Source: Agromyces salentinus
GTDB lineage: Bacteria; Actinomycetota; Actinomycetes; Actinomycetales; Microbacteriaceae
Length of the DNA: 64,000 bases
Assembly (NCBI RefSeq): GCF_009749395.1
Contig: NZ_WBIR01000002.1
Span: forward strand, 124,001-188,000
Direction: 5' to 3'
How positions within the stretch are numbered: the first letter of the stretch is position 1; the number at the start of each line of letters is the position of its first letter. The notes beneath the pieces are model-generated. The model saw only the letters and a list, made by a program, of their open reading frames with translations. It was not told the origin of the DNA and did not search any database. Positions 54,447-61,950 of this stretch are shown in pieces. A program made the translations under genes and the position numbers.

Positions 54447-55085
54447 TCACCAGCCCACCAGCGCGAGGAGACCCGCAGCGACGGCAGCCGCCGCACCCGT
54501 CCACAACACGATCGCGACGAGCTGCCAGAGGAGGACCCACTCCTTGCGGACGCCGGATGCGACGAAGAACGCCGCGGTGAGCATCGTCGGCAGAGCCAGC
54601 GGGGCGAGGATGCTGGCGCCGGGAACGCCGAACTTGACGAGCCAGCGCCGCAGCTTCGTGCGTCCCTTTCCTCGCCGTGTCGTGTCGTCCTCCTCGCCGT
54701 CGGATACCGCAGCATCGGCAGTGAGGGTGGATGCGGTTGTGGCCATCGACGATGGGGCCGTCGACGACAGGGCGGCCGACTGGTCGCCCTGCGGCGCCAT
54801 ACCGGCCGTTCCGGGAGCCGATGCAGTCGACCGCGCCGCGCGTCGTGCAACGACACCGCCGCGGATGCGCGAACCGAGCAGGACGACGCCGACCACGCAG
54901 AGGAAGTTGCCCGCCATGGCGGCGAGAGCCGCGACCACCGGGTTGATGCCGGCGATGATGCCGAATGCAGCGGCACCTTCGCCCTCGATGTAGGGGATGA
55001 ACGCGACCAGCGCGACCATCACGGGCTGAAGAATGTCGGGAACCTGGTTGATGAAGTCCTGTAGCCAGGGGTAGGGATTGTCCAT
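54447..55085 (-). CDS. Small multidrug-efflux-type membrane protein
   Basis: A 212-residue protein with about five hydrophobic segments: VMVALVAFIPYIEGEGAAAFGIIAGINPVVAALAAMAGNFLCVVGVVLLGSR at the N-terminus, a ~65-residue hydrophilic Ala/Ser/Thr loop, then KFGVPGASILAPLALPTMLTAAFFVASGV and a last helix. The IPYIEGEGA and FGVPGASILAPLALP pattern matches the small multidrug export family (DedA-like re-entrant loops). AGGAGG nine bases before ATG 55085. A MerR-type promoter at 55141-55171 drives it, back to back with that of the GPP34 gene. Confidence 0.8.
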   Translation of the reverse strand: MDNPYPWLQDFINQVPDILQPVMVALVAFIPYIEGEGAAAFGIIAGINPVVAALAAMAGNFLCVVGVVLLGSRIRGGVVARRAARSTASAPGTAGMAPQGDQSAALSSTAPSSMATTASTLTADAAVSDGEEDDTTRRGKGRTKLRRWLVKFGVPGASILAPLALPTMLTAAFFVASGVRKEWVLLWQLVAIVLWTGAAAAVAAGLLALVGW

Positions 55086-55140
55086 CGGTTCGTTCCTCCT
55101 GTCAGATGCCGCGACCGGATGGTCACCGGTCGCTGCATGC

Positions 55141-55171
55141 AGTAGAGACCCTGTGCCCGGGACAGAGTCAA
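55141..55171 (-). promoter_or_regulatory. MerR-type promoter of the small efflux gene
   Basis: Minus strand TTGACT (55171-55166), 19-bp spacer with GACTCTGT-N7-ACAGGGTC (7 of 8 paired), and TCTACT (55146-55141). Confidence 0.8.
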
Positions 55172-55197
55172 ATGCGCGACACCGGACTCACCCCACC

Positions 55198-55228
55198 TTG
55201 ACCCGGTCCTCGGAACAGGGTCTTGACT
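55198..55228 (+). promoter_or_regulatory. MerR-type promoter of the GPP34 gene
   Basis: TTGACC (55198-55203), 19-bp spacer with GACCCGGT-N7-ACAGGGTC, and TTGACT (55223-55228). The ATG at 55235 is seven bases beyond the -10. Confidence 0.8.
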
Positions 55229-55234
55229 GAACAC

Positions 55235-55912
55235 ATGCATGAACTGATGTCGGATGAGCCTCTTCTCGTCGAAGACACGCTCCTTCTGCTCTTCCAGCCC
55301 GACTCCGGCACCATCGCGGGAGAGAACATCCTCTTCTACGTGCTCGGTGGAGCCGTGCTCGCCGACCTCGCGCTCGCCGGCCGGGTCGAGGTGGAGCGCG
55401 GGCTGTCCACCCGGGTGCGGGCGGCCGGTGCGGGCGAAGCCCCCGACCCACTCCTCCAGCCGGCACTGTCATCACTGTCGGAGAAGGCGCAGGACATCCA
55501 GACCGTTCTCGCAGGCTCCGGTCCTCTCCTGCGTGGACCGGTCCTCGACCGCGTCGTCGCTCGCGGCGACCTGCAGCGCACGGAGGGCAAAGTCCTCAGA
55601 TTCTTTCCGACGACGAAGATCACGCTGGCGAGCGATCGCCGTGCGAGCCTGATCCGGAACGTGCGGGCCGCGCTCGTCGACGGCGAAGAGCCCAGTGCGC
55701 GGACCGCGGCGAGCATCGCCCTGTTGTCGGCGAGCGGCACACTTCCCCAGTTCCATGCCGAGATTCCCTGGGGCACGGATGTCTACACGCGAGCCAAAGC
55801 GCTCGAGAGCGGCGATTGGGGAGCCGCCGCGGCGTCGAGCGCGGTGGTGCGGACGATGAATGCCGTCATCATGAACACGGTGATCGCGGCGACGGTGCTC
55901 CCCCGGCTGTGA
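55235..55912 (+). CDS. GPP34 (GOLPH3-like) family protein
   Basis: A 225-residue protein of the GPP34 family, known in eukaryotes as the phosphoinositide-binding Golgi protein GOLPH3/Vps74 and common in actinobacteria with unknown role. Family features: LVEDTLLLLFQPDSGTIA, LGGAVLADLALAGRVEVE, the hairpin-like VVARGDLQRTEGKVLRFFPTTKITL and the last helix AVVRTMNAVIMNTVIAATVL. No ribosome-binding site is present; ATG 55235 lies seven bases after the -10 of a MerR-type promoter, so the message is probably leaderless. A lipid or membrane link would fit the surrounding membrane genes. Confidence 0.88.
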   Translation: MHELMSDEPLLVEDTLLLLFQPDSGTIAGENILFYVLGGAVLADLALAGRVEVERGLSTRVRAAGAGEAPDPLLQPALSSLSEKAQDIQTVLAGSGPLLRGPVLDRVVARGDLQRTEGKVLRFFPTTKITLASDRRASLIRNVRAALVDGEEPSARTAASIALLSASGTLPQFHAEIPWGTDVYTRAKALESGDWGAAAASSAVVRTMNAVIMNTVIAATVLPRL

Positions 55913-56008
55913 GCCGCGAAGGCAGCTCTTCGTGAGGCACGAGGCGCACGGCGGAATCGCCGGCTGCGGAATTCATGAACTCGGACATCGTCCGAGCTCA
56001 GATGGCGC

Positions 56009-56743
56009 TCACTCCTCGGATGCTTCGACCGTCGCCGTCGCGACGGCGGTAGCGCGGGCGATCACATCGAGCTGGGCGGGGTTGTAGAGTGCGGCGACCG
56101 ATTCCGCGACCATCTCCCACGTGATCTGCGGCCTCCTCTTATGATGAGCGAGTGGATCGCGGAGCCAGGGATAGGCCTTCAGATCATGTGCCAGCCCCAC
56201 CGCGTACCTCACGGCCAAGGCGCGCCGCGTCTCCTCGTCGGCATCCGGAGGAAGGGCGTCGAAGTCGACACGTACGTCCTCGGGATCAGACTCGAGCATC
56301 GCGCGAATGTCGCGCATGGCCTCATCGTCGTAGACCTGCGAATAGATGAGCATCAGAGACCGGTCGGTGGCCGTGAGACGCGAACCCAGGTTCTCGAAGC
56401 CCGGGGGCAAATCGGCGGTCGTCGCTCCGTCGGCGATCGTGCGGATCTGTGCTCGCGCCTCCTGCAGGCGCTCGATCGTCGCAGCGAGTTCCGCATCGAT
56501 GTCTTCGAGCGCCGCGGCCGCACGATCGTCACCCGCGGCGACGCGGTCGATCTGATGGACGGGGACCCCGAGTTCACGCAGACGGCGGATGCGCAGGAGG
56601 TCTACGAGGTGCCGCACCTCGTAGCTCTTGTAACCGTTCGACAACCGCTCAGGCATCTCGAGCAAGCCGACGCGGTGGTAGTGCCGAACCGTGTTCACCG
56701 TCGTTCCGGCGAGGTCGGCGACCTCTCTCGTGCTCCACCCCAT
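56009..56743 (-). CDS. MerR-family regulator, paralogue 2
   Basis: A 244-residue MerR regulator closely related to the one at 52143. The winged helix is WSTREVADLAGTTVNTVRHYHRVGLLEMPERLSNGYKSYEVRHL; a long coiled coil follows (~75-110); the C-terminal domain has DRSLMLIYSQVYDDEAMRDIRAML, LPPDADEETRRALA and ESVAALYNPAQLDVIARA. ATG 56743 has GAGGGG upstream. Its own upstream gap contains two back-to-back MerR-type promoters (56901-56931 facing this gene, 56951-56981 facing the next), so autoregulation is likely. The inducer is unknown. Confidence 0.9.
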   Translation of the reverse strand: MGWSTREVADLAGTTVNTVRHYHRVGLLEMPERLSNGYKSYEVRHLVDLLRIRRLRELGVPVHQIDRVAAGDDRAAAALEDIDAELAATIERLQEARAQIRTIADGATTADLPPGFENLGSRLTATDRSLMLIYSQVYDDEAMRDIRAMLESDPEDVRVDFDALPPDADEETRRALAVRYAVGLAHDLKAYPWLRDPLAHHKRRPQITWEMVAESVAALYNPAQLDVIARATAVATATVEASEE

Positions 56744-56900
56744 GACGGCCCCTCGCCCTCCGTTGTCGACTGCTTCATTCTCCCGCTCACCGGTCGCAGA
56801 TGGCGGTGTCCACGAGGTCGCGCAGACGCTGCTCCGACTCGGCCGCCCCTCTGTCCGGGGTGTTCGCCCCCCTCAGCGTCGCAGGCGAGCCCGTCGTTCC

Positions 56901-56931
56901 AAGGGACACCGTGTGGTGAGCACAGGGTCAA
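56901..56931 (-). promoter_or_regulatory. MerR-type promoter facing MerR paralogue 2
   Basis: Minus strand TTGACC (56931-56926), 19-bp spacer with GACCCTGT-N7-ACACGGTG, weak -10 TCCCTT (56906-56901). Confidence 0.65.
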
Positions 56932-56950
56932 GTCCCGGCAGGCGACCGTC

Positions 56951-56981
56951 TTGACCCTGTGGTGGGAACAGCTTCTTGACT
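56951..56981 (+). promoter_or_regulatory. MerR-type promoter of the 57018 membrane gene
   Basis: TTGACC (56951-56956), 19-bp spacer beginning CTGTGGTGGGAACAG, and TTGACT (56976-56981). The right arm is less well paired than in other copies. Confidence 0.7.
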
Positions 56982-57017
56982 CAGCACGACGTGGCTTTCG
57001 AAGAAGGTGACAACCAG

Positions 57018-57536
57018 ATGAACGATATGGGTCAGGAGTTCCTGCTCGGTCTCGCCGGTGTCTCGGCGACACTCCTGGGCACCTTCATCGTCGGGGTGTT
57101 CTTCTACATCGACTCCACCACGCATCGCCGGTTGGCCGGTTCGGAAGCGACCGACCTGTACCTTCGCTCCGCCACGCGGTGGGTCTTCACCGCATATTCG
57201 ATCCCTCTGTTCGTCCCCCTCTCCCTGGTCGCGATGGAGCCGCTCTGGGGAGCCGTCGTCTTCGCTGCCCTCGGCATCCTCCTGATCCTGCTGACCGTCG
57301 GAACAGGGCGTCGCATCCTAGCCGGGGGCAGGGCACGGATGTCGCGCGCATTCTGGGTCAACGAGTGGATGACGAGCGTGGCGCTGCTGGCGGCGATGAT
57401 CCTGCCCTGGGCGTTGGGTGGCTGGGTGCCGGAACCGGCCGATTTCACGCCATCCCTGCTGCTCATCCTCGGTTCCGGATTCGCGAGCACGGCCGCGCTG
57501 GTGATGACGCAGTTCGATGCGACCAGGGGCACGTGA
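57018..57536 (+). CDS. Four-helix membrane protein, unknown function
   Basis: A 172-residue protein with four transmembrane segments (FLLGLAGVSATLLGTFIVGVFFYI, TAYSIPLFVPLSLVAMEPLWGAVVFAALGILLIL, SVALLAAMILPWALGGW, LLLILGSGFASTAALV). I do not recognise a family. ATG 57018 is the likely start, with AAGG 11 bases before; a GTG at 56991, ten bases after the promoter -10, would add nine residues and be leaderless. Driven by the MerR-type promoter at 56951. Confidence 0.72.
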   Translation: MNDMGQEFLLGLAGVSATLLGTFIVGVFFYIDSTTHRRLAGSEATDLYLRSATRWVFTAYSIPLFVPLSLVAMEPLWGAVVFAALGILLILLTVGTGRRILAGGRARMSRAFWVNEWMTSVALLAAMILPWALGGWVPEPADFTPSLLLILGSGFASTAALVMTQFDATRGT

Positions 57537-57835
57537 CCCTCACCCCGTGCCAACCTCGGCCGGCCGTTCGGGAGCAGGCCCTCGCCGGACTCCGGGGGCG
57601 TCATCCGTCGACTTGAGCACGGACGGCGTCGATGATCGTCGATGCTCCAGTGTCGAGCTCGAGGATCCGGCGGCGGATGCGCGGCTCATGAAGGAGCTCG
57701 GCCAGGTCCGGGGCCTGCTCGGGACGTCGGACGAGCCCGCCGACGTCGTCTTCCCGTGAGAGCAGCTCCGTGGCCTACGCGCAGGACATCGCGGAGAACG
57801 CTCCGGATCTGACGTGCGCGGCAGGACAGTGACCC
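57537..57835. other. Gene-free stretch with a possible coding relic
   Basis: No intact gene is seen. On the minus strand about 57601-57770 reads as a plausible protein end (LAELLHEPRIRRRILELDTG then STIIDAVRAQVDG and a stop), but there is a stop just upstream and no start codon. It may be a relic of a lost gene. Confidence 0.3.
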
Positions 57836-57866
57836 TTGACCGTGTTCTCGCCACACGGCCTTCAAT
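57836..57866 (+). promoter_or_regulatory. MerR-type promoter of the ridA-CPBP unit
   Basis: TTGACC (57836-57841), 19-bp spacer with GACCGTGT-N7-ACACGGCC (7 of 8 paired), and TTCAAT (57861-57866). Confidence 0.75.
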
Positions 57867-57896
57867 GAAGCACCGGCACTCGACGAAAGGCATCTG

Positions 57897-58304
57897 ATGA
57901 CCGTGCAGCTCAGCCACCCCGAAGGTCTCCTCGAGCAGGAGAAGTACTCCCCGGTCGCCAGCGCGATCGGAACCCGACTGGTGCTGCTCGCTGGGCAGGC
58001 CGCCATCACTCCGTCAGGAGAGGTGACCGCGAGTGACCTCGCAGGCCAGGTCCACACTGCCCTGCAGAACGTCGCCGTCGGCGTCACCGGTGCCGGTGGC
58101 TCCCTCGCCGACGTCGCTCGGCTCACGATCTACGTCGTGGGCTGGACACCGGAGATGGCGGAGCCGCTCTACGACGGCTTGGCGCGAGCGCAGGCCTCCG
58201 ACGGTCTCGCCGTACCGCTGCCGCCGATCACCGTGATCGGCGCCCAGGCGCTGTGGACCCCGGAATTGCTGGTCGAGATCGAGGCGACAGCCGTTCTGTC
58301 CTGA
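57897..58304 (+). CDS. RidA/YjgF-family protein
   Basis: A 135-residue RidA-like protein. LVLLAGQAAITPSGEVTASDLAGQVHTALQNVAVGVTGAGGSLADVARLTIYVV is the family pattern, and the late region ITVIGAQALWTPELLVEIEATAVL replaces the usual RxxVxVxxLPxxxLVEIE. The Arg that binds the imine carboxylate in true RidA deaminases appears replaced (TVIGAQAL), so this may be an Rid-subfamily member without imine deaminase activity. AAAGG seven bases before ATG 57897. Followed after 31 bp by the CPBP protease gene. Confidence 0.85.
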   Translation: MTVQLSHPEGLLEQEKYSPVASAIGTRLVLLAGQAAITPSGEVTASDLAGQVHTALQNVAVGVTGAGGSLADVARLTIYVVGWTPEMAEPLYDGLARAQASDGLAVPLPPITVIGAQALWTPELLVEIEATAVLS

Positions 58305-58335
58305 TCGGCGCGCCCGACGAAGAGAGAAGAAGAGA

Positions 58336-59286
58336 ATGAGTGCGCTCACCGGCGATCACCACGACCCTGCACCATCGTCCGACGTACGCGCCGCCGGAGG
58401 GGTGCGCCCCGGTCCTGCGATGTCGCCGCTCGACGGCAGTCGCCCGTTTGGCATCCACTTCCGGATGGCGTGGTGGAAGTCGCTCATCGTGATCGTCGCT
58501 CTGCCGCTGACCCTGGTCGTCACCCAGCTGGCGTTCTACCTGTTGGCAGGTCTCGTCGAGGGCCGCGACCCGTTCGCGCAGGACCTCTCTCCATTGAAGC
58601 TGCTGGGAGCCAACCTCAGCACCGGTGTCACGGCACTGCTGGCCCTCGTGTTGGTCGGGCGGTTCGCGGAGGTGCCGTGGCGGTTCGTCTTCAGTGCGCC
58701 GCGGAGGTTCGATCGGCGTCGCCTGCTGGTCTCTTTCCTCGGGTCGCTCGCGGTCGTCGGAGTCTCCTTCGCACTGGTCGGCCTCACTGCAGCCGAGGCC
58801 GTCGGATGGACGACTCTGAGCATCACGAGCACGACAGTCGGCATCCTCGTCGTCGTCATCCTCTCGACGCCGATCCAGGCGGCCGGCGAGGAGATCATCT
58901 TCCGCGGTGCCGTGCTTCCGGCAGCGGGATCATGGTTCCGCTCCGTGAAGCCGGCATTCCTCACGGGCCTGATCATCTCCAGCCTGATGTTCGCGTTCCT
59001 GCATGGATCGACCGATCCGATGCTGTTCGCGTACTACCTCGTATTCTCCGTCGCGACGGCCGTCATGGGTCTCATCACGCGAGGGCTCGAGGCTGCCATC
59101 GCCTTCCACACCGCCAACAATCTGGTCGTCACCACGATCAACGCCCTGTTTGCCGGAGGCGGCGTGGTCGCCGTCGAGCGATCAGAAGGAGCCGCCGGGG
59201 GCCTCGCGCTGCTCATACCGGCAGCCGCGAGCCTCGCCGCGCTGACGATGGTCTGGCTGCAGGAACGCAGACGTCGCACCGCCTGA
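58336..59286 (+). CDS. CPBP-family intramembrane metalloprotease
   Basis: A 316-residue membrane protein with about eight transmembrane segments and the CPBP (Abi) motifs in order: AAGEEIIFRG (EExxxR), FAFLHG (FxxxH) and IAFHTANN (HxxxN/B). These form the metal site of Rce1-like proteases. The N-terminal ~40 residues are hydrophilic. Purine-rich GAGAGAAGAAGAG precedes ATG 58336. Such proteins serve in bacteriocin immunity or membrane protein processing. It shares the MerR-type promoter of ridA. Confidence 0.87.
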   Translation: MSALTGDHHDPAPSSDVRAAGGVRPGPAMSPLDGSRPFGIHFRMAWWKSLIVIVALPLTLVVTQLAFYLLAGLVEGRDPFAQDLSPLKLLGANLSTGVTALLALVLVGRFAEVPWRFVFSAPRRFDRRRLLVSFLGSLAVVGVSFALVGLTAAEAVGWTTLSITSTTVGILVVVILSTPIQAAGEEIIFRGAVLPAAGSWFRSVKPAFLTGLIISSLMFAFLHGSTDPMLFAYYLVFSVATAVMGLITRGLEAAIAFHTANNLVVTTINALFAGGGVVAVERSEGAAGGLALLIPAAASLAALTMVWLQERRRRTA

Positions 59287-59375
59287 CCGCGCGACGAGAC
59301 GACCGCGCCTTCAGCGGTCCTCGAGAGATTCCAGTCCTACGGACGAACGCTCGCTCGACACCTCCGCGACGACGC

Positions 59376-59537
59376 TGGCTCAGCGACCCGACGGCGCACC
59401 TCACCAAGAGTCCGAACGCGACGACGGACAGCTTCATCGAATCGGTGTCCGCCTTGTACAACCGGGCCCAGCTCGATGTCATGGACCGCGCCAAGGTGGT
59501 CGCGCAGGCACTCGTCGCAGAAGCTGACGACGCTTGA
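59376..59537 (+). pseudogene. C-terminal remnant of a third MerR paralogue
   Basis: An in-frame stretch reads WLSDPTAHLTKSP then FIESVSALYNRAQLDVMDRA and ends QALVAEADDA with a stop. It aligns with the end of the MerR protein at 56009-56743 (WLRDPLAHHKRRP, ESVAALYNPAQLDVIARA) and with the one at 52143. The winged-helix and middle parts are gone, so only 53 residues of a third copy remain. Confidence 0.75.
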
Positions 59538-59564
59538 CCCCGTGGTGGGGACAGGGTGTGCGAT
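59534..59564 (+). promoter_or_regulatory. MerR-type promoter of the 59571 membrane gene
   Basis: TTGACC (59534-59539), 19-bp spacer with GACCCCGT-N7-ACAGGGTG, and TGCGAT (59559-59564). The -35 overlaps the stop of the MerR remnant; the ATG at 59571 is seven bases after the -10. Confidence 0.75.
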
Positions 59565-59570
59565 GGCGTC

Positions 59571-59900
59571 ATGCACACCGCCCTCTATGAGATCACCGTG
59601 CAGGTCGTTCCCGTCCTCATGATCGCCCTGTTCCTCGATACGCGCATCGCACCGGCGCGCACGGCTCGCTCGGCGAGCTCGGAGCGTCTGCAGACCGTGG
59701 TCTTCCTCTTTCTGTGCGTCGGGGCATTCGTCGTCTCGCTGCTCATCGTGGCCGACGTCCTCGTGGAGGGCCGCGTGACCGATGCGCTCGTGATCAGCGC
59801 GCTCATCGGATGCATCGGCCTGATGGCCGCCAAGGCTTGGCGGCGTCTGATGGGCGTGGGAACTGGACGCGCGGTGAACCGATCAGCTGCCGACGAATAG
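59571..59900 (+). CDS. Small membrane protein with three helices, unknown function
   Basis: A 109-residue protein: helix 1 ALYEITVQVVPVLMIALFLDTRIA, helix 2 LQTVVFLFLCVGAFVVSLLIVADVLV, helix 3 ALVISALIGCIGLMAAKAW, then a basic tail. No family recognised. There is no ribosome-binding site; ATG 59571 sits exactly seven bases after the -10 of a MerR-type promoter, the same geometry as the GPP34 gene, so a leaderless message is likely. Confidence 0.72.
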   Translation: MHTALYEITVQVVPVLMIALFLDTRIAPARTARSASSERLQTVVFLFLCVGAFVVSLLIVADVLVEGRVTDALVISALIGCIGLMAAKAWRRLMGVGTGRAVNRSAADE

Positions 59901-60018
59901 CTCGAGTGGCGGCGTAGCCTCGGGTCGCGCCTTCTACCAGCTCCGGTGTCTGGTTTTGGCCGTACAGGTAATGGCAGGGTCTCCCACTCGGGCGGCACCC
60001 CGATCTACGGTCGGGAAG

Positions 60019-60897
60019 ATGAACGAAACCCTCGAACTCAACAACGGCGTCTCGATGCCCGCACTCAGCTTCGGCGTCTTCCAGACTCCCCCTGCCGAAA
60101 CGGTGACGGCCGTCGAGACCGCCCTACGCACCGGGTACCGTCACATCGACACTGCGGCCGCATACCTGAATGAGCGCGAGGTCGGCGACGCGATCCGCCG
60201 TTCGGGCCTCGATCTCGACGAGGTCTTCATCGAGACCAAGGTGTGGATCAGCGACTACGGCTACGACGAGACACTGCACGCCTTCGAGAAGAGCGCCGGC
60301 AAGCTCGGCGTCGACGCCCTCGACCTGCTCATCCTCCATCAGCCGATGCCGGCGCACTTCGATCGCACCATCGAGGCGTACCGAGCGCTCGAGACGCTGC
60401 TCGCCGCCGGCAAGGTGCGCGCCATCGGCGTCAGCAACTTCATGCCCGATCACCTCGAGACCCTCCTCGAGGCAACGAGCGTCCTGCCGGCCGTCAACCA
60501 GATCGAGGTGCACCCGTACTTCTCGCAGCCCGAGGCGCGAGCGGCGAATGCCGCGCACGGCATCCTGACGCAGGCCTGGTCGCCCATCGGAGGCATCACG
60601 TTCTACCGCGGTGACGGCGCCGGCACCCTGGCCGACCCGGTGATCGGCGACATCGCCCGGAACCACCGCAAGACGCCCGCCCAGGTCATGCTCCGCTGGC
60701 ACCTGCAAGAGGGCCGCTCCGCGATTCCGAAGTCGGTCCGCCCCGAACGCATCACCGAGAACTTCGACGTCTTCGACTTCGACCTCACGGCGGCTGAACT
60801 CGACGCCATCGACTCGCTGGACACCGGAAAGCGGGGCGGCCCCGACCCGGCATCGATCACGCCCGACACCTTCGCGCTGATCATCCCCGAGGTGTGA
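60019..60897 (+). CDS. Aldo/keto reductase
   Basis: A 292-residue NADPH-dependent aldo/keto reductase (2,5-diketogluconate reductase-like). The catalytic tetrad is visible: Asp and Tyr in HIDTAAAYLNE, Lys in IETKVWISDY and His in LLILHQP. GVSNF, PAVNQIEVHPYFSQ and IPKSVRPERITENFDVFDF match the family signatures. ATG 60019 lacks a spaced Shine-Dalgarno; TACGGT ends eight bases before it, so a leaderless start is possible. Substrate not predictable. Confidence 0.9.
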   Translation: MNETLELNNGVSMPALSFGVFQTPPAETVTAVETALRTGYRHIDTAAAYLNEREVGDAIRRSGLDLDEVFIETKVWISDYGYDETLHAFEKSAGKLGVDALDLLILHQPMPAHFDRTIEAYRALETLLAAGKVRAIGVSNFMPDHLETLLEATSVLPAVNQIEVHPYFSQPEARAANAAHGILTQAWSPIGGITFYRGDGAGTLADPVIGDIARNHRKTPAQVMLRWHLQEGRSAIPKSVRPERITENFDVFDFDLTAAELDAIDSLDTGKRGGPDPASITPDTFALIIPEV

Positions 60898-60931
60898 GCC
60901 CGACACGATTCCCGAGGTTCTGAGGAGAAGC

Positions 60932-61102
60932 ATGGCCGAGTCAAGCCCACTGATCACGAGACGCGGCCTGCTGCAGCGAACGATGCTCGCCGCGTCAGCG
61001 ACCGCGACGACGGCCGTGCTCAGCAGACGCGGTTCCGTGAGCGGCGAGCGAAGCGCGCAGTGGACCGGGCAGTGGCACCCGCCCCGTCACGCATATCCCT
61101 GA
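60932..61102 (+). pseudogene. Truncated secreted-protein gene: Tat leader only
   Basis: ATG 60932 has a good GAGGAG and encodes a twin-arginine leader, ITRRGLLQRTMLAASATATT, but the frame continues for only ~25 low-information residues and stops at 61102 (56 residues in all). The mature part has been lost, probably by a deletion near 61030. Which protein was exported cannot be told. Confidence 0.6.
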
Positions 61103-61337
61103 CCGCACGCAGGATGCGGCCATCGATGCTGCGTACTTCGCCAACTACGGAAAGGGCGCTCGCCGCCGTGGCTGCGTACAGCCTGACTCCGATCGCCAGG
61201 AGGAGACCACGACCGACAAAGATGATTACGGGCACGGGCGACACCGATCACCTTGGGATCCGTCGGCTCGCTGGATGGCCCGGTGACCGGGTGTCCTTCA
61301 GAGGGATCCATGAACGGGCAGGTGTTGGCGAAGCCCG
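61103..61337. other. Gene-free stretch after the Tat-leader fragment
   Basis: No convincing gene. A minus-strand frame 61020-61244 gives one hydrophobic stretch (VIIFVGRGLLLAIGVRLYAA) but no recognisable protein; it overlaps the broken leader gene. Confidence 0.4.
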
Positions 61338-61907
61338 TTACTCGTCGATGGTGCGGACCACGCGGGCGGGTGAGCCGACTGCGATCGTGCCGGCGGGAAT
61401 GTCCTTGGTAACGACGGAACCGGCGCCGATGACCGCGTCTCGACCGATGGTGACGCCTGGGAGGACGGTGACGTTGGCTCCCAGCCAGACGTTTCGCTCG
61501 ATGATCACGGGTGAGGGTATGAGGTCGCTGCGTCGGCGGGGGTCGATGTCGTGTTGAAGGGTTGCGATGACGGCGTTGTGGCCGATCAGGCAGTCGTCGC
61601 CGATCGAGATGCCGCCCTGATCTTGGAATCGGCAGCCGGAGTTGATGAAGACTCGCTTGCCGAGTGTGATGTTCTTCCCGAAGTCGGCGGTGAACGGCGG
61701 GAAGAGGGTCACGGTCTCGTCGACGGGCTTGCCGGTCAGTCGCGCCAGGAGTCTCCGAACCTCCGCTGGCTCGTGGTAGCCGGTGTTGAGTTCGCCAGCG
61801 ATGCGGAGTGCTTCCTGGCTGGTGGCGTGCATGACGGCGTGACCGGGTGAACCGCCGGTGATGGTCTCTCCGGCATCAAGCAGTGCGAGAAGTTCAGTGA
61901 GCGTCAT
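61338..61907 (-). CDS. Maltose/galactoside O-acetyltransferase-like (hexapeptide repeat)
   Basis: A 189-residue left-handed beta-helix acyltransferase of the Maa/LacA/NodL group. It has the N-terminal LNTGYHEPAEVRRLLARLTG cap, then hexapeptide repeats NITLGKRVFINSGCRFQDQGGISIGDDCLIGHNAVI, the catalytic His in ATLQHDIDPRRR, and ANVTVLPGVTIGRDAVIGAGSVVTKDIP with closing VGSPARVVR. It transfers acetyl from acetyl-CoA to a sugar. ATG 61907 lies 43 bp after the XRE regulator gene on the same strand. Confidence 0.92.
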   Translation of the reverse strand: MTLTELLALLDAGETITGGSPGHAVMHATSQEALRIAGELNTGYHEPAEVRRLLARLTGKPVDETVTLFPPFTADFGKNITLGKRVFINSGCRFQDQGGISIGDDCLIGHNAVIATLQHDIDPRRRSDLIPSPVIIERNVWLGANVTVLPGVTIGRDAVIGAGSVVTKDIPAGTIAVGSPARVVRTIDE

Positions 61908-61950
61908 GCCTACCCCTTGGGCGGATCGGAGCGGGGATGGTTGAACGGAG

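Noticed and set aside
57517..57759. Plus-strand 80-codon gene after the four-helix membrane gene
   Set aside because: No ribosome-binding site and no resemblance; at best the opposite strand holds a relic.
61020..61244. Minus-strand small membrane gene
   Set aside because: Only one hydrophobic stretch, no ribosome-binding site, and it overlaps the broken Tat-leader gene.
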